Shown here one piece after another: positions 32,232 through 40,950 of a DNA stretch of 41,097 nt. Position 1 is the first letter of the stretch. Each line of letters begins with the position of its first letter. The DNA comes from Pseudomonas sp. QTF5 (GTDB taxonomy: Bacteria; Pseudomonadota; Gammaproteobacteria; Pseudomonadales; Pseudomonadaceae). Both the position numbers and the translations under genes were made by a program. Below the pieces are notes generated by a model. The model made no database searches, was not told where the DNA came from, and was given only the letters and a program-made list of their open reading frames with translations. The stretch lies in the NCBI RefSeq assembly GCF_000512695.2, contig NZ_AZRW02000051.1, positions 1 to 41,097 of the forward strand, in the 5' to 3' direction.

Positions 32232-33584
32232 ATGTCTGATCGCTATATCGACTTCGCCAATTCGTCCATCGGCCATCGTGTGGTCGGTGCCCTGGGTCTG
32301 CCGTCGCCGGTACGACTGGAACGCTGGCAAGCAGGCCGGCTGCGGCCTATCGAGGGGGCGCTGTTGATTGGCGGTGGCCCGCTGGCGGAAAAAGTCAGCA
32401 CTCTCGCCAACCGCCTGACCGACACGATTTACAGCTACGGCACCGATCCGACCCTGGCCACCGCGTGGATTCCCGGCCACGGTCAGAAACTCAAAGCCGT
32501 GGTGTTCGATGCCAGTGATCTGGTGCAGGTCGATCAGTTGAAACAGCTGCGCGAGTTCTTCCAGCCGCTGATGAAAAACCTCGATCACCATGCGCACCTG
32601 GTGATTCTTGGCCGGGCGCCGGAGACCTTGAGCGACCCGTTCGCCGCCAGCGCCCAACGCGCCCTGGAAGGTTTCAGCCGTTCGCTGGCCAAGGAACTGC
32701 GCAGCGGTGGCACTTTGCAGCTGATCTATGTCGGCGAAGGTGCCGAAGATCAACTGGAAGGCCCATTGCGGTTTTTCCTCTCGCCTAAAAGCGCGTTCAT
32801 TTCCGGACAAGTCATTCGCTTAAAGGCGTGTGAGGTGCAGGTGATGGACTGGAGTCGCCCCTTGTCGGGACGCAAGGCACTGGTGACGGGCGCGGCTCGC
32901 GGCATCGGCGCCTCGATCGCCGAAACCCTGGCCCGCGACGGCGCCGAGGTGATCCTGCTCGACGTGCCACCGGCCAAGAACGATCTCGAGGCCCTGGCCG
33001 CACGCCTCGGCGGGCGCGGCATCACCCTGGATATCTGCGCCGAAGACGCCGCCGCACAATTGATCGAACATTTGCCCGACGGCATCGACATCGTGGTCCA
33101 CAACGCGGGCATTACGCGGGACAAAACCCTGGCCAACATGACCCCGGAATTCTGGGACGCGGTGCTGGCAGTCAACCTCAACGCACCGCAAGTGCTGACC
33201 AAGGCTTTGCTCGACAGCGGCACCCTGCGCGACAACGGCCGAGTGATCCTGCTGGCGTCCATCAGCGGCATCGCCGGCAATCGCGGGCAAACCAATTACG
33301 CCGCGAGCAAGGCCGGGTTGATTGGCCTGGCCCAGGCTTGGGCGCCGCTGCTGAGTGAGCGCGGCATCAGCATCAATGCGGTAGCGCCAGGGTTCATCGA
33401 AACCCAAATGACCGCGCACCTGCCCTTCGGCGTGCGCGAAGCTGGGCGACGCTTGAGTTCTTTGGGCCAGGGCGGCCTGCCACAAGACGTCGCCGAAGCC
33501 GTGGCCTGGCTGGCACAACCGGGCACCGGAGCGTTTACCGGACAAGCGTTGCGCATTTGCGGGCAAAGCGTTTTGGGAGCCTGA
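32232..33584 (+). CDS. High-molecular-weight 3-oxoacyl-ACP/CoA reductase (FabG4-like)
   Basis: 450-residue two-domain reductase. The N-terminal 205 residues form a flavodoxin/Rossmann-like domain that lacks a complete cofactor motif (GGGPLAEKV). The C-terminal 245 residues are a standard SDR: TGAARGIG (219-226), NAGITRD (291-297), Ser343/345, Tyr356 and Lys360 in YAASK. This is the domain plan of the long FabG proteins of mycobacteria and pseudomonads, which reduce 3-oxoacyl-CoA or 3-oxoacyl-ACP. ATG 32232 has GGAG nine bases before it. The MaoC gene starts two bases after its stop. Confidence 0.9.
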   Translation: MSDRYIDFANSSIGHRVVGALGLPSPVRLERWQAGRLRPIEGALLIGGGPLAEKVSTLANRLTDTIYSYGTDPTLATAWIPGHGQKLKAVVFDASDLVQVDQLKQLREFFQPLMKNLDHHAHLVILGRAPETLSDPFAASAQRALEGFSRSLAKELRSGGTLQLIYVGEGAEDQLEGPLRFFLSPKSAFISGQVIRLKACEVQVMDWSRPLSGRKALVTGAARGIGASIAETLARDGAEVILLDVPPAKNDLEALAARLGGRGITLDICAEDAAAQLIEHLPDGIDIVVHNAGITRDKTLANMTPEFWDAVLAVNLNAPQVLTKALLDSGTLRDNGRVILLASISGIAGNRGQTNYAASKAGLIGLAQAWAPLLSERGISINAVAPGFIETQMTAHLPFGVREAGRRLSSLGQGGLPQDVAEAVAWLAQPGTGAFTGQALRICGQSVLGA

Positions 33585-33586
33585 CC

Positions 33587-34441
33587 ATGACCACTGACTG
33601 GCACACACTCAATAGCGAACCGGGCCTGCAAACGCTGTATGTGAAGGCGGTAACACGCCGCAAAATCACCGGCAGCGCCTTGCCCGACCTGGGTTATCAC
33701 TGCTGGGTCAATGTCGATCCGAAACGCCTGGAGGCTTATCGCAAGGTCTGTGGTTTCGCCGACAACGGGCTGCTGCCACCGACGTATCCGCACATCCTGG
33801 CGTTCGCCTTGCAGATGCAATTGCTCACTGCCAAAGCGTTTCCGTTCCCGCTGCTGGGGCTGATTCACTTGAGCAACCGCATCCGCATCTTGCGTCCCAT
33901 GGGCGGCGTGCACCGGGTGCGGGTCAGCGTGAAGGTGCAGAACCTGAAACCCCATGCCAAGGGGGCGACGTTCGATTTGGTGACGACGCTCGACGACCAG
34001 TTGGGAGTGTTGTGGGAGGCGGAAAGCCAGATGCTCTGTCGCGGCGTCAAACTGGAAGGCGAGCCGGTCGAGGAAGCGTTTGCATCAACGCTGTCGCTGA
34101 CCGAAGTGGCCCACTGGAAAGCACCCGCGGACATTGGCCGGCGGTACGCCAAGGTGTCCGGGGACTACAACCCGATCCACCTGAGTGCAATCAGCGCGAA
34201 GCTCTTCGGTTTCCCTAGCGCCATCGCCCATGGCCTGTGGAACAAGGCGCGTACGCTGGCAGCCCTGACCGATCATTTGCCGACGGCCAACGTCGAGATC
34301 GCGGTGCAGTTCAGGAAACCGGTACGCCTTCCCAGTGAAGTGACGCTGATGTCCAGTGCGGCGGGGTCCAGTGGGGACTTTCAGTTGATGGGTGCAGGGG
34401 AGCTGGAACATATGGTGGGGCAGTGGCGGCCTGTTGCTTGA
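33587..34441 (+). CDS. MaoC-family (R)-specific enoyl hydratase/dehydratase
   Basis: 284-residue double-hotdog protein. The C-terminal MaoC domain holds the hydratase motif GDYNPIHLS with the catalytic Asp and His, followed by FGFPSAIAHGLW. The N-terminal half is a diverged hotdog (YRKVCGFADNGLLPPTYPHI) without catalytic residues, as in two-domain hydratases. It would hydrate or dehydrate between enoyl-CoA and 3-hydroxyacyl-CoA, next to the reductase made from the gene just upstream. ATG 33587 uses GGGAG located over the end of fabG, so the two are translationally coupled. Confidence 0.88.
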   Translation: MTTDWHTLNSEPGLQTLYVKAVTRRKITGSALPDLGYHCWVNVDPKRLEAYRKVCGFADNGLLPPTYPHILAFALQMQLLTAKAFPFPLLGLIHLSNRIRILRPMGGVHRVRVSVKVQNLKPHAKGATFDLVTTLDDQLGVLWEAESQMLCRGVKLEGEPVEEAFASTLSLTEVAHWKAPADIGRRYAKVSGDYNPIHLSAISAKLFGFPSAIAHGLWNKARTLAALTDHLPTANVEIAVQFRKPVRLPSEVTLMSSAAGSSGDFQLMGAGELEHMVGQWRPVA

Positions 34442-34480
34442 TGGTTCGGCATTGCAATTACCAGCGTCTGCGAGATCGCA

Positions 34481-34583
34481 TTCGCGAGCAAGCCCGCTCC
34501 CACATTTGACCCAGGGAGCTCACACATATTGTGTTCGCTGGAGATCCAGTGTGGGAGCGGGCTTGCTCCGGGCGGCGATCCGA
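34481..34583. repeat. REP pair, right copy degenerate with insert remnant
   Basis: An inverted copy (TTCGCGAGCAAGCCCGCTCC) at 34481-34504 and a forward copy GTGGGAGCGGGCTTGCTCCG at 34549, which runs into GGCGGCGATCCGACG, part of the insert seen in other REPs. Confidence 0.75.
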
Positions 34584-34630
34584 CGAAGAACGATAACGCG
34601 GTCATCCTGCCGGAACACCGAACGCCAAGA

Positions 34631-35041
34631 TCAGGAACTGACCAAACCCCGCGGCTGCGGAAACAAGTTATTCAACGTCTCCAACAACCGCACGTGATAA
34701 ATCGGCTTGCGGAACAAATCCAGCACCTGCAACCGCAACATATCACTCACATCATCCATATCCGCATGCCCCGACGTCACAATCACCGGCAAATACTGAC
34801 GCGACGTATGCTCACGCAACCGCTTGATCAACGACATGCCACTCTCCTCCGGCATCCGCAAATCAGTAATCACCAGCGCGATATCAGGATGACAAGTCAA
34901 ATGATGAAGGGCGAGCTTCACCGACGTTGCCGTAAAACAAGTAAAGCCCTCGCCCGCCAGCAACTCCGCCAGTTCCAGCAACGCATCTTCCTCATCATCG
35001 ACCAGAAGCAGCTGTTGGCGTGGCAGCTCGGGAGCATTCAT
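34631..35041 (-). CDS. Stand-alone response-regulator receiver protein
   Basis: 136-residue CheY-like receiver without an output domain. It has the acidic pocket DDE (15-17), phosphoacceptor Asp60 in VITDLRMP, Thr89 and Lys112 in RKPI. It lies 69 bases downstream of the Flp pilin gene on the same strand, so it probably belongs to the Flp/Tad locus. It may act by protein contact on a pilus or sensor component. No histidine kinase is seen in the window. AGGTG precedes the start. Confidence 0.88.
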   Translation of the reverse strand: MNAPELPRQQLLLVDDEEDALLELAELLAGEGFTCFTATSVKLALHHLTCHPDIALVITDLRMPEESGMSLIKRLREHTSRQYLPVIVTSGHADMDDVSDMLRLQVLDLFRKPIYHVRLLETLNNLFPQPRGLVSS

Positions 35042-35110
35042 GAGTAAACACCTGCAATGGACTAAGCGTTGACGTTAGAACCACCCTGGCAGGTTAGCAA
35101 GCGGTCTGCA

Positions 35111-35323
35111 TCAAGGAGTAGCAGGTACTAGCGAATCCTTGAGCACAGTAAAAATATCGGTTACCGCACCCGAGATAGGCGTCATGAACACCACCAAGGC
35201 AACCGCTGCCATGCCCGCAATGATCGCGTATTCGATACCCGAAGCACCCTCGGTATCTTTGGCCAGGTATTTGAACAAAATGATTTCGGTTTTGATCTTC
35301 TGCACAACTTTAGTAAAGGACAT
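35111..35323 (-). CDS. flp: Flp-type type IVb pilin
   Basis: 70-residue prepilin. A 26-residue leader ends in Gly, followed by ASGIEYAIIAGMAAVALVVF, with Glu at +5 and Tyr at +6 as in Flp pilins. One hydrophobic helix makes the pilus core. It would be cleaved by a TadV/FppA peptidase, not present here, and assembled by TadA-TadB-TadC. ATG 35323 has GGAGA upstream. It is read divergently from the tad operon. A perfect dyad (35346-35365) lies just before its ribosome site. Confidence 0.92.
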   Translation of the reverse strand: MSFTKVVQKIKTEIILFKYLAKDTEGASGIEYAIIAGMAAVALVVFMTPISGAVTDIFTVLKDSLVPATP

Positions 35324-35345
35324 GATGTGTCTCCTATGACAGCGG

Positions 35346-35365
35346 ATGTTGCACAGCTGCAACAT
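35346..35365. promoter_or_regulatory. Perfect dyad upstream of flp
   Basis: ATGTTGCA-CAGC-TGCAACAT has 8-base perfect arms, 23-42 bases before the flp start codon. It could be an operator or a leader hairpin. The rest of the 324-base divergent region is AT-rich, with no other firm feature. Confidence 0.5.
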
Positions 35366-35647
35366 GATTCCCCTATGCCAGCATCAGCATTGTCGGCAAA
35401 CCCCAGACCAACAACTGTTACAACCTATTAATACTGAAGTAGTAATAAGTTCATTGACGTCATAAAACAGCGCTTTAGGCTTCGAGCCGTTACTTTTGTC
35501 AGATATTTCCCGCCCTGTAATGGCGTTTTGCTCTACCTGCGCTACCGTCAAATAGCGAAATAGTTCGATGTTCATAGCTGCCTGATTGCGAAGTCATCTC
35601 GTTAGAACTCTTGGGGGGCGTTACGCAGCAGGAAAGGGAGAGCCGTC

Positions 35648-36577
35648 ATGAACAGTCGCGTCACCATGGGCCTGGCCGCGCTGTTTCTGGTAGGCGCCAT
35701 CATTGCCGGTTACTGGGGGCTGGCGTTGAGTCGCCAACCGGCACCCGAATCCGTCGCGCAACCCGGCACGTCATCGGCCCCGATATTGGCGCCGGCGGAC
35801 GACCCGACTCGCCAGCCAGTGGTTGTGCTGCTGCGTGACATAGCGCCGTTCGAGCAAATTACCGCCGCCGACGTGACCCTGGAAAAACTCCGTACCGCCC
35901 CGGCCGGCAGCCTGTCTCGTCTCGATCAAGCCATCGGCCGTATGCCTTGGCGCACGCTGACTGCCGGCAGTTGGCTCAATGATGAAAGTTTCGAAACCGG
36001 CGGTGCGCTGGCGCGAATGATCCGCCCCGATGAGCGCGCCCTTGCCGTGGCGGCAGATGACGTAGTCAATGTCGGCGGGCAGCTGAGCCCCGGCGACTAC
36101 GTCGACGTCCTGCTGTTTCTGCGCATGGACACCAACAACCTCCAGCAATCGGCCCAAGTCGTGATTCCGGCGTTGCGAGTACTCGGTGTCGGCGACCAGC
36201 TCGGGCTGATGAACGATGGTCAGCCTGCCAACCCCGCACGCAACCCCGAAGAAAGACTCAAGCAAGAACAACTGCGTGCCAACGCCCGCACCGTTTTGCT
36301 CGCCGTCCCCGAACCCCTCTTGAGTCGCCTCATGCTCGCGGCTCAGGTCGGGGTTTTGCGCCTGGCCGTGCGCAGCGCCGAGGAAAAACGCCTGAACCAA
36401 TACTGGGCTGGCAACCGCGAATCAAAGGCGAGCCTGGCCAGTGCCAATCGCGAACTGGTGCAATTCAGTCAACTGGCCCTGAACGGTACACCCAAACCCG
36501 CCATTGGCGGCGCAGCACCGCGCAAGTCGAGCGTGGAAGTCATCCGCGGCAATGAAGTCACCCAACAAACGCCCTGA
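35648..36577 (+). CDS. cpaB: Flp pilus assembly protein CpaB/RcpC
   Basis: 309-residue CpaB/RcpC. It has an N-terminal signal-anchor helix (MGLAALFLVGAIIAGYWGLA) and an SAF/antifreeze-like domain from about residue 55 (VVVLLRDIAPFEQITAADVT), then the RcpC C-terminal part (DERALAVAADDVVNVGGQLS, PGDYVDVLLFL). It is periplasmic and linked to the Tad secretin, which it is thought to stabilise or gate. The start has GGGAG upstream. It heads the tad operon, yet the secretin gene expected next is missing. Confidence 0.9.
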   Translation: MNSRVTMGLAALFLVGAIIAGYWGLALSRQPAPESVAQPGTSSAPILAPADDPTRQPVVVLLRDIAPFEQITAADVTLEKLRTAPAGSLSRLDQAIGRMPWRTLTAGSWLNDESFETGGALARMIRPDERALAVAADDVVNVGGQLSPGDYVDVLLFLRMDTNNLQQSAQVVIPALRVLGVGDQLGLMNDGQPANPARNPEERLKQEQLRANARTVLLAVPEPLLSRLMLAAQVGVLRLAVRSAEEKRLNQYWAGNRESKASLASANRELVQFSQLALNGTPKPAIGGAAPRKSSVEVIRGNEVTQQTP

Positions 36578-36598
36578 ATCGAGCGAGGACGCTTCTCC

Positions 36599-36670
36599 AT
36601 GCGCAGACGTTTCACGCAGTACTTGCTCGATAACGGCTGCTTCGATAAATGCGGTGGGTTATCGCAATGA
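36599..36670 (+). pseudogene. 23-codon ORF in place of the secretin gene (possible rcpA/cpaC scar)
   Basis: Between cpaB and tadZ, where RcpA/CpaC normally lies, there are only 89 bases. They hold an ATG frame beginning MRRRFTQYLL with GAGG 14 bases upstream, ending in a TGA that overlaps the tadZ start by four bases (ATGA), the coupling expected of the lost gene. It may be the in-frame remnant of a deleted secretin gene or an unrelated small ORF. Confidence 0.3.
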
Positions 36671-37872
36671 GCCAGCCCCAGAACCTGAGTCAGACGTTCC
36701 TCGCGATCACGCGTAACAGCACCGACTTCGAGTGGCTGCAAGGTGCGCTTGCCCCTTTGGGCCGAGTGATCAGCGCCGGTGGTGGCAACCTCGATGAACT
36801 CTTGACGCTGGTGGACGTGACCTTCGCCAGCCTGGTGTTCGTGGGTCTGGACCGTGAGCATGTGGTGGCCCAGAGCGCGTTGATCGAGGGTGCCCTGGAA
36901 GCCAAACCGATGCTGGCGATCGTTGCCTTGGGCGACGGCATGGACAACCAACTCGTGCTCAATGCCATGCGTGCCGGCGCGCGGGATTTCGTCTCTTACG
37001 GCTCGCGTTCCAGTGAAGTTGCCGGGCTGGTGCGACGTCTGAGCAAACGTCTGCCGACCGTGGCGCCGAACCTGCAACAGAGTCAACAGGGTGGCCTGAC
37101 CGTGCTTTACGGTGCACAGAGCAATGCCGACGGAGCGTTGCTCGCCAACCATCTCGCGCACGTGGTGCAAAAGAGCGGCCAGCAGACACTGTTGCTGGAT
37201 CTGGGCCTGCCGCGTGGCGACAGCCTTGCGTTGCTGGGGCTAGAGAGCTCGTTTCATTTTGGCGATGCGTTGCGACACCTGAGGCGCCTCGACGCGACGC
37301 TGATCGACAGCGCCTTCACCACCTGTGACGCCGGGCTGCGGACTCTCGCCTACGCCAGCCACGACGAACCGCTGGAACAGACCAGTGCCGCCGAGCTGTA
37401 CATGCTGCTCAGCGCCTTGCGTCAACATTTCCAGCACATCGTGGTGAACCTCACCGGCCAGTCGGACAGCGAAGCGTTGCGCACCTTCGTCAGCCATTGC
37501 GACAAGTTGCTGTGGTACACCGATCAGAATGTGCTCGACTGCCGACGCAACCTTGAGGTGCTCGGCCGCTGGCGTGAAAAAGGTCTGAAGCTCGACCACG
37601 CCCGGTTGCTGGTAGACCGCTATCTGCGCAACGTCGCGCCAGACTCCGACACCTTGAGCAAAAGCTTCGGCATGGAGGTTATCGCAGTCTTGGCCTACAG
37701 CCCGGAAGTGCGGCTCAACGCCAAGAATCAGGGGGTGAGCCTGTTCGAACTGGCCCCGCGCGAAAACCTGACCCAAAGCCTGCGCACCCTCGGCGAACGG
37801 CTGGCCAAACGCTCCGAAGACCTGGACAAACCCAAGGCTGGCTGGTTTGACCGATTGAGGGGCGCGCAATGA
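36667..37872 (+). CDS. tadZ: Tad pilus localisation ATPase-like protein TadZ/CpaE
   Basis: 401-residue TadZ/CpaE. The N-terminal receiver-like domain (residues about 1-130) lacks the phosphoacceptor set. It is followed by a ParA/MinD-like domain (GGLTVLYGAQSNADGALLAN, LLLDLGLPRGDSLALLGL). The Walker A reads YGAQSNADGA, with neither signature Lys, so ATP hydrolysis is doubtful; atypical P-loops are known in this family. It would place the Tad machine at the cell pole. The start is taken at ATG 36667 (MSQPQN); ATG 36649 adds six residues. Its stop overlaps tadA by four bases. Confidence 0.85.
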   Translation: MSQPQNLSQTFLAITRNSTDFEWLQGALAPLGRVISAGGGNLDELLTLVDVTFASLVFVGLDREHVVAQSALIEGALEAKPMLAIVALGDGMDNQLVLNAMRAGARDFVSYGSRSSEVAGLVRRLSKRLPTVAPNLQQSQQGGLTVLYGAQSNADGALLANHLAHVVQKSGQQTLLLDLGLPRGDSLALLGLESSFHFGDALRHLRRLDATLIDSAFTTCDAGLRTLAYASHDEPLEQTSAAELYMLLSALRQHFQHIVVNLTGQSDSEALRTFVSHCDKLLWYTDQNVLDCRRNLEVLGRWREKGLKLDHARLLVDRYLRNVAPDSDTLSKSFGMEVIAVLAYSPEVRLNAKNQGVSLFELAPRENLTQSLRTLGERLAKRSEDLDKPKAGWFDRLRGAQ

Positions 37873-39149
37873 GCGGGGAAAAACTCTTCGGCGCGCCCTC
37901 CCACGGGCCGGTCGGCAATACCGACCACGAAGGCCTGAAACTGGTGCTGCACCGCTACATCATCGACGCCATCGAAGAGTCCGGGAAAAACCTGCTGGAA
38001 GGTTCGCGGCCAATGCTGTCGCAGTTCGTCATCGACAAAGTCGCCGAGTACATTGCCCGTCTGCACCTGGCGATTTCCCGGTACGAGATGGAGCGGCTGG
38101 CTGAAGAAATCGTCGATGAGCTCACCGGTTTCGGTCCGCTGGAGGTGTTGCTGCGTGACTCGACGGTGACCGAAATTCTGGTCAACGGCCCGCACCGGGT
38201 GTTCGTCGAGCGCGAGGGTGTATTGCACCTGAGTGACCTGCGCTTCATCGACGACCACCATGTCGAGCGGGTGATGCAGCGGATTCTCGCGCCCCTGGGC
38301 CGACGGCTCGACGAGTCTTCACCGATGGTCGATGCGCGCCTGCCCGATGGCAGCCGGGTCAACGCGATCATCCCGCCGATTGCCCTCGATGGCCCATGCC
38401 TGTCGATTCGAAAATTCCGCAAGGACATGCTCAAAAGCTCCGATCTGATGGCGATGCAAACCATCGATCAGGCGATCTTCGAATTTATTCAAGAGGCCGT
38501 GGGTAAGCGCTGCAACATCCTTGTCAGCGGCGGCACCGGCACCGGCAAGACCACGCTGCTGAACATTCTCAGCCAGTTGATCGCCCCCCACGAACGCTTG
38601 GTCACCATCGAAGACGTCGCCGAACTGCAACTCGGCCATCCTCACGTGGTGCGCCTGGAAACCCGACCGCCGAATGCCGAAGGCCATGGCGAAGTGAAGG
38701 CCAGCGATCTGATTCGCAACGCGCTGCGGATGCGCCCGGACCGGATCATCCTCGGCGAGATTCGCGGCGTCGAAGTGGTCGACGTGCTCACCGCGATGAA
38801 CACCGGGCACGACGGTTCCATGAGCACCGTGCACGCCAACAATGCCCAGGATGCGCTGTTGCGCCTGGAGACGCTGGTGGGCCTGACTGGACGCACCATC
38901 GCCGAACGCACCTTGCGGCAAATGATCTGCGCGGCGCTGGACGTGGTGATCCAACTGACGCGCCTGCCCGATGGCCGCCGCTGCGTCAGCGAAGTGGTGG
39001 AAGTCGTCGGTATTCGTGACGACGTGTATGTGACCAATACGCTGTTCCGCTTCGACCGACGCACCGGTTTCGGTTTCCTGCGCGAGGCGGTCAACCCCGC
39101 CGGCGACAAACTGCGTCGCGAATCGGCGCTCTCTCCCTTATCGCACTGA
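37869..39149 (+). CDS. tadA: Tad pilus assembly/secretion ATPase TadA/CpaF
   Basis: 426-residue CpaF-type hexameric ATPase that powers pilin assembly and, in this family, retraction. After the N-terminal domain (DELTGFGPLEVLLRD) come Walker A GGTGTGKTT (221-229), the Asp box TIEDVAELQL (246-255), Walker B DRIILGEIRG (291-300) and the His box GSMSTVHANN. All catalytic motifs are intact. It overlaps tadZ by four bases and is followed after 11 bases by tadB. Confidence 0.95.
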   Translation: MSGEKLFGAPSHGPVGNTDHEGLKLVLHRYIIDAIEESGKNLLEGSRPMLSQFVIDKVAEYIARLHLAISRYEMERLAEEIVDELTGFGPLEVLLRDSTVTEILVNGPHRVFVEREGVLHLSDLRFIDDHHVERVMQRILAPLGRRLDESSPMVDARLPDGSRVNAIIPPIALDGPCLSIRKFRKDMLKSSDLMAMQTIDQAIFEFIQEAVGKRCNILVSGGTGTGKTTLLNILSQLIAPHERLVTIEDVAELQLGHPHVVRLETRPPNAEGHGEVKASDLIRNALRMRPDRIILGEIRGVEVVDVLTAMNTGHDGSMSTVHANNAQDALLRLETLVGLTGRTIAERTLRQMICAALDVVIQLTRLPDGRRCVSEVVEVVGIRDDVYVTNTLFRFDRRTGFGFLREAVNPAGDKLRRESALSPLSH

Positions 39150-39160
39150 AGGATCACGGC

Positions 39161-40045
39161 ATGCTCAAACCGGCGCTGCTCATCCTGATTTGCCTGACGT
39201 TGCTGGGCCTGTCGATCCGTTTGTTCTACAACGGTCTGCGCCAGACCGGCATCGATCGAACCCTCGGTCGCTTGATGCAGGGGCAACCGCAACTGGCGGT
39301 GGCAAAATCATCCTGGGCAGGCCTGGAACGGGCCTTTCTACGCGCCGGCCTCGGTCGTCCCACCGAGCGCCTGGGGTCGTGGTTGCTGCTCTGGGCCTTG
39401 GGCGTCTTGCTGGGCGTTGCTCTCGCGGGCTGGATCGGTTTGCTGGTGTTGCTGCTGATGCCACCCCTGGCTCTGCGGCTGTACATCAGTTGGTGCTATC
39501 AGCGCCGGCTCAAGCGCATGATCGAACAACTGCCGTCGTTGCTCGATCACACGGTGCGCAGTCTGAAGTCCGGACGCACCCTGGCCGATGCGGTGCTGGT
39601 CGCCATCGATGCCGCCGAAGACCCACTGAAAAACGCTATGGGCCGGGTCCAGCGCAATGTGAATCTGGGCGTCAGCCTGCCTGACGCTGTTACGGACTTC
39701 GCCGAACTGTATGAGAAAGATGAATTTCGCTTGTTCGCGCTGGGCCTGAAGGTCAATCACCGCTACGGCGGTAATGCCAGTGAGCTGTTTGAGAACCTGA
39801 TCAAAATGGTCCGTGAACGAGACCAGGCTGCGCGCCAACTGCGCGCCATGACGGGCGAAACCCGTATCACCGCACTGGTACTGGCCCTGATGCCCGTGGG
39901 GCTCGCCGCTTACTTCTTGCTGTCCAATCCCAAATACCTGTTCGCCATGTGGAGCAGCAGCTCGGGACAAATGATGCTCGCGACCGCGTTCGGCCTGCAG
40001 GTCGTGGGTTGCCTGGCGCTGTGGCGCATGTTGCGTAGCGTATGA
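39161..40045 (+). CDS. tadB: Tad pilus inner-membrane platform protein TadB
   Basis: 294-residue T2SSF-domain protein. An N-terminal helix is followed by two central helices (LGSWLLLWALGVLLGVALAG) and the cytoplasmic GspF-like domain (QLPSLLDHTVRSLKSGRTLA, AVTDFAELYEKDEFRLFALG). Two more helices lie at the C-terminus. It forms the inner-membrane platform with TadC and contacts TadA. ATG 39161 has AAGGAT upstream. Its stop overlaps the tadC start by four bases. Confidence 0.9.
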   Translation: MLKPALLILICLTLLGLSIRLFYNGLRQTGIDRTLGRLMQGQPQLAVAKSSWAGLERAFLRAGLGRPTERLGSWLLLWALGVLLGVALAGWIGLLVLLLMPPLALRLYISWCYQRRLKRMIEQLPSLLDHTVRSLKSGRTLADAVLVAIDAAEDPLKNAMGRVQRNVNLGVSLPDAVTDFAELYEKDEFRLFALGLKVNHRYGGNASELFENLIKMVRERDQAARQLRAMTGETRITALVLALMPVGLAAYFLLSNPKYLFAMWSSSSGQMMLATAFGLQVVGCLALWRMLRSV

Positions 40046-40932
40046 AAATAGCCCTGCTGATTAGCGCACTGTTGTTTCTGGCGGCCACGCTGTTGCTGCT
40101 CAGTGGCCTGCTGAACCAACATCGACGTGCTCGCCAGGTGGCTCAACGACTGGACGGCAAACCACTGAGCGACCATCGCGTCCGTCACTGGTTGCAAGTG
40201 CTGGGCGACAGTCGCATCGGTCAGCGCTCGGTCAAACTGGACAACGAAACCCAGACGCTGCTCAATCGCCTCGGCTGGCGCAGCGCCCGGCAACGCTCGC
40301 TGTTCGCTGCCTGCCAGATCGGCATACCGGTGCTTGCGTTGGTCCTGAGTCTGTTGATCCAGAGCGTGTTCTTCTCGCAGGTGAACAACCACTGGATCAC
40401 CCCGGCCTTCGCCACCGCTCTTGGCTATCTGCTACCCAAACGCTTACTGGCCGCTGCCGCACACCGTCGGCAAAAACAACTGGCGATCGAGATTTCGACC
40501 TTCATTCCACTGCTGCGCATCCTGTTCGAATCCGGCATGGCGGTGGAGCAGTCGCTGCGAGTGCTGAGTATCGAAGGCAAACAATTACTGCCAGCCCTGA
40601 CCCATGAACTGCGCCTGATACTGACCCGGGTCGATTCCGGTCTGGAGCTTGGCGAAGAACTGAACAAGGCCACCCAGTTACTGGCAGTGGACGAGTTCAC
40701 CGACACCTGCGTGATTCTTCAGCAACTGATCCACCAGGGCGGCGGCGCCATGAAATCACTGCTGGGACTCAAGACACTGCTCGATGACCGGCGCCTGACG
40801 CGCTTGCAGGAATACATCTCCAAGATGTCCGCGAAAATGTCCGTGGTGATGATGCTGTTTCTCTTCCCGGCATTGCTGATCGTACTGGCCGGCCCCAGCT
40901 TCACCGCTTTGGCCCGGGCCTTTGTTCGTTGA
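40042..40932 (+). CDS. tadC: Tad pilus inner-membrane platform protein TadC
   Basis: 296-residue T2SSF-domain protein, paralogous to TadB. It has an N-terminal helix (IALLISALLFLAATLLLLSG) and a central pair (GIPVLALVLSLLIQSVFFSQ, then AFATALGYLLPKRLL). The GspF domain (ISTFIPLLRILFESGMAVEQ, DEFTDTCVILQQLIHQGGGA) and a final helix (VVMMLFLFPALLIVLAGPSF) complete it. It is translationally coupled to tadB by ATGA. In other Tad loci tadD follows at once; here a REP and a putative insertion sequence follow instead, so the operon ends or is interrupted after this gene. Confidence 0.9.
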   Translation: MKIALLISALLFLAATLLLLSGLLNQHRRARQVAQRLDGKPLSDHRVRHWLQVLGDSRIGQRSVKLDNETQTLLNRLGWRSARQRSLFAACQIGIPVLALVLSLLIQSVFFSQVNNHWITPAFATALGYLLPKRLLAAAAHRRQKQLAIEISTFIPLLRILFESGMAVEQSLRVLSIEGKQLLPALTHELRLILTRVDSGLELGEELNKATQLLAVDEFTDTCVILQQLIHQGGGAMKSLLGLKTLLDDRRLTRLQEYISKMSAKMSVVMMLFLFPALLIVLAGPSFTALARAFVR

Positions 40933-40950
40933 AAGGCCAACGGCGATCCC

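Noticed and set aside
35384..35575. 63-codon minus-strand frame in the flp/cpaB divergent region
   Set aside because: It covers the AT-rich promoter region, has only a marginal ribosome site and no recognisable motif; kept as non-coding, but conservation could change this.
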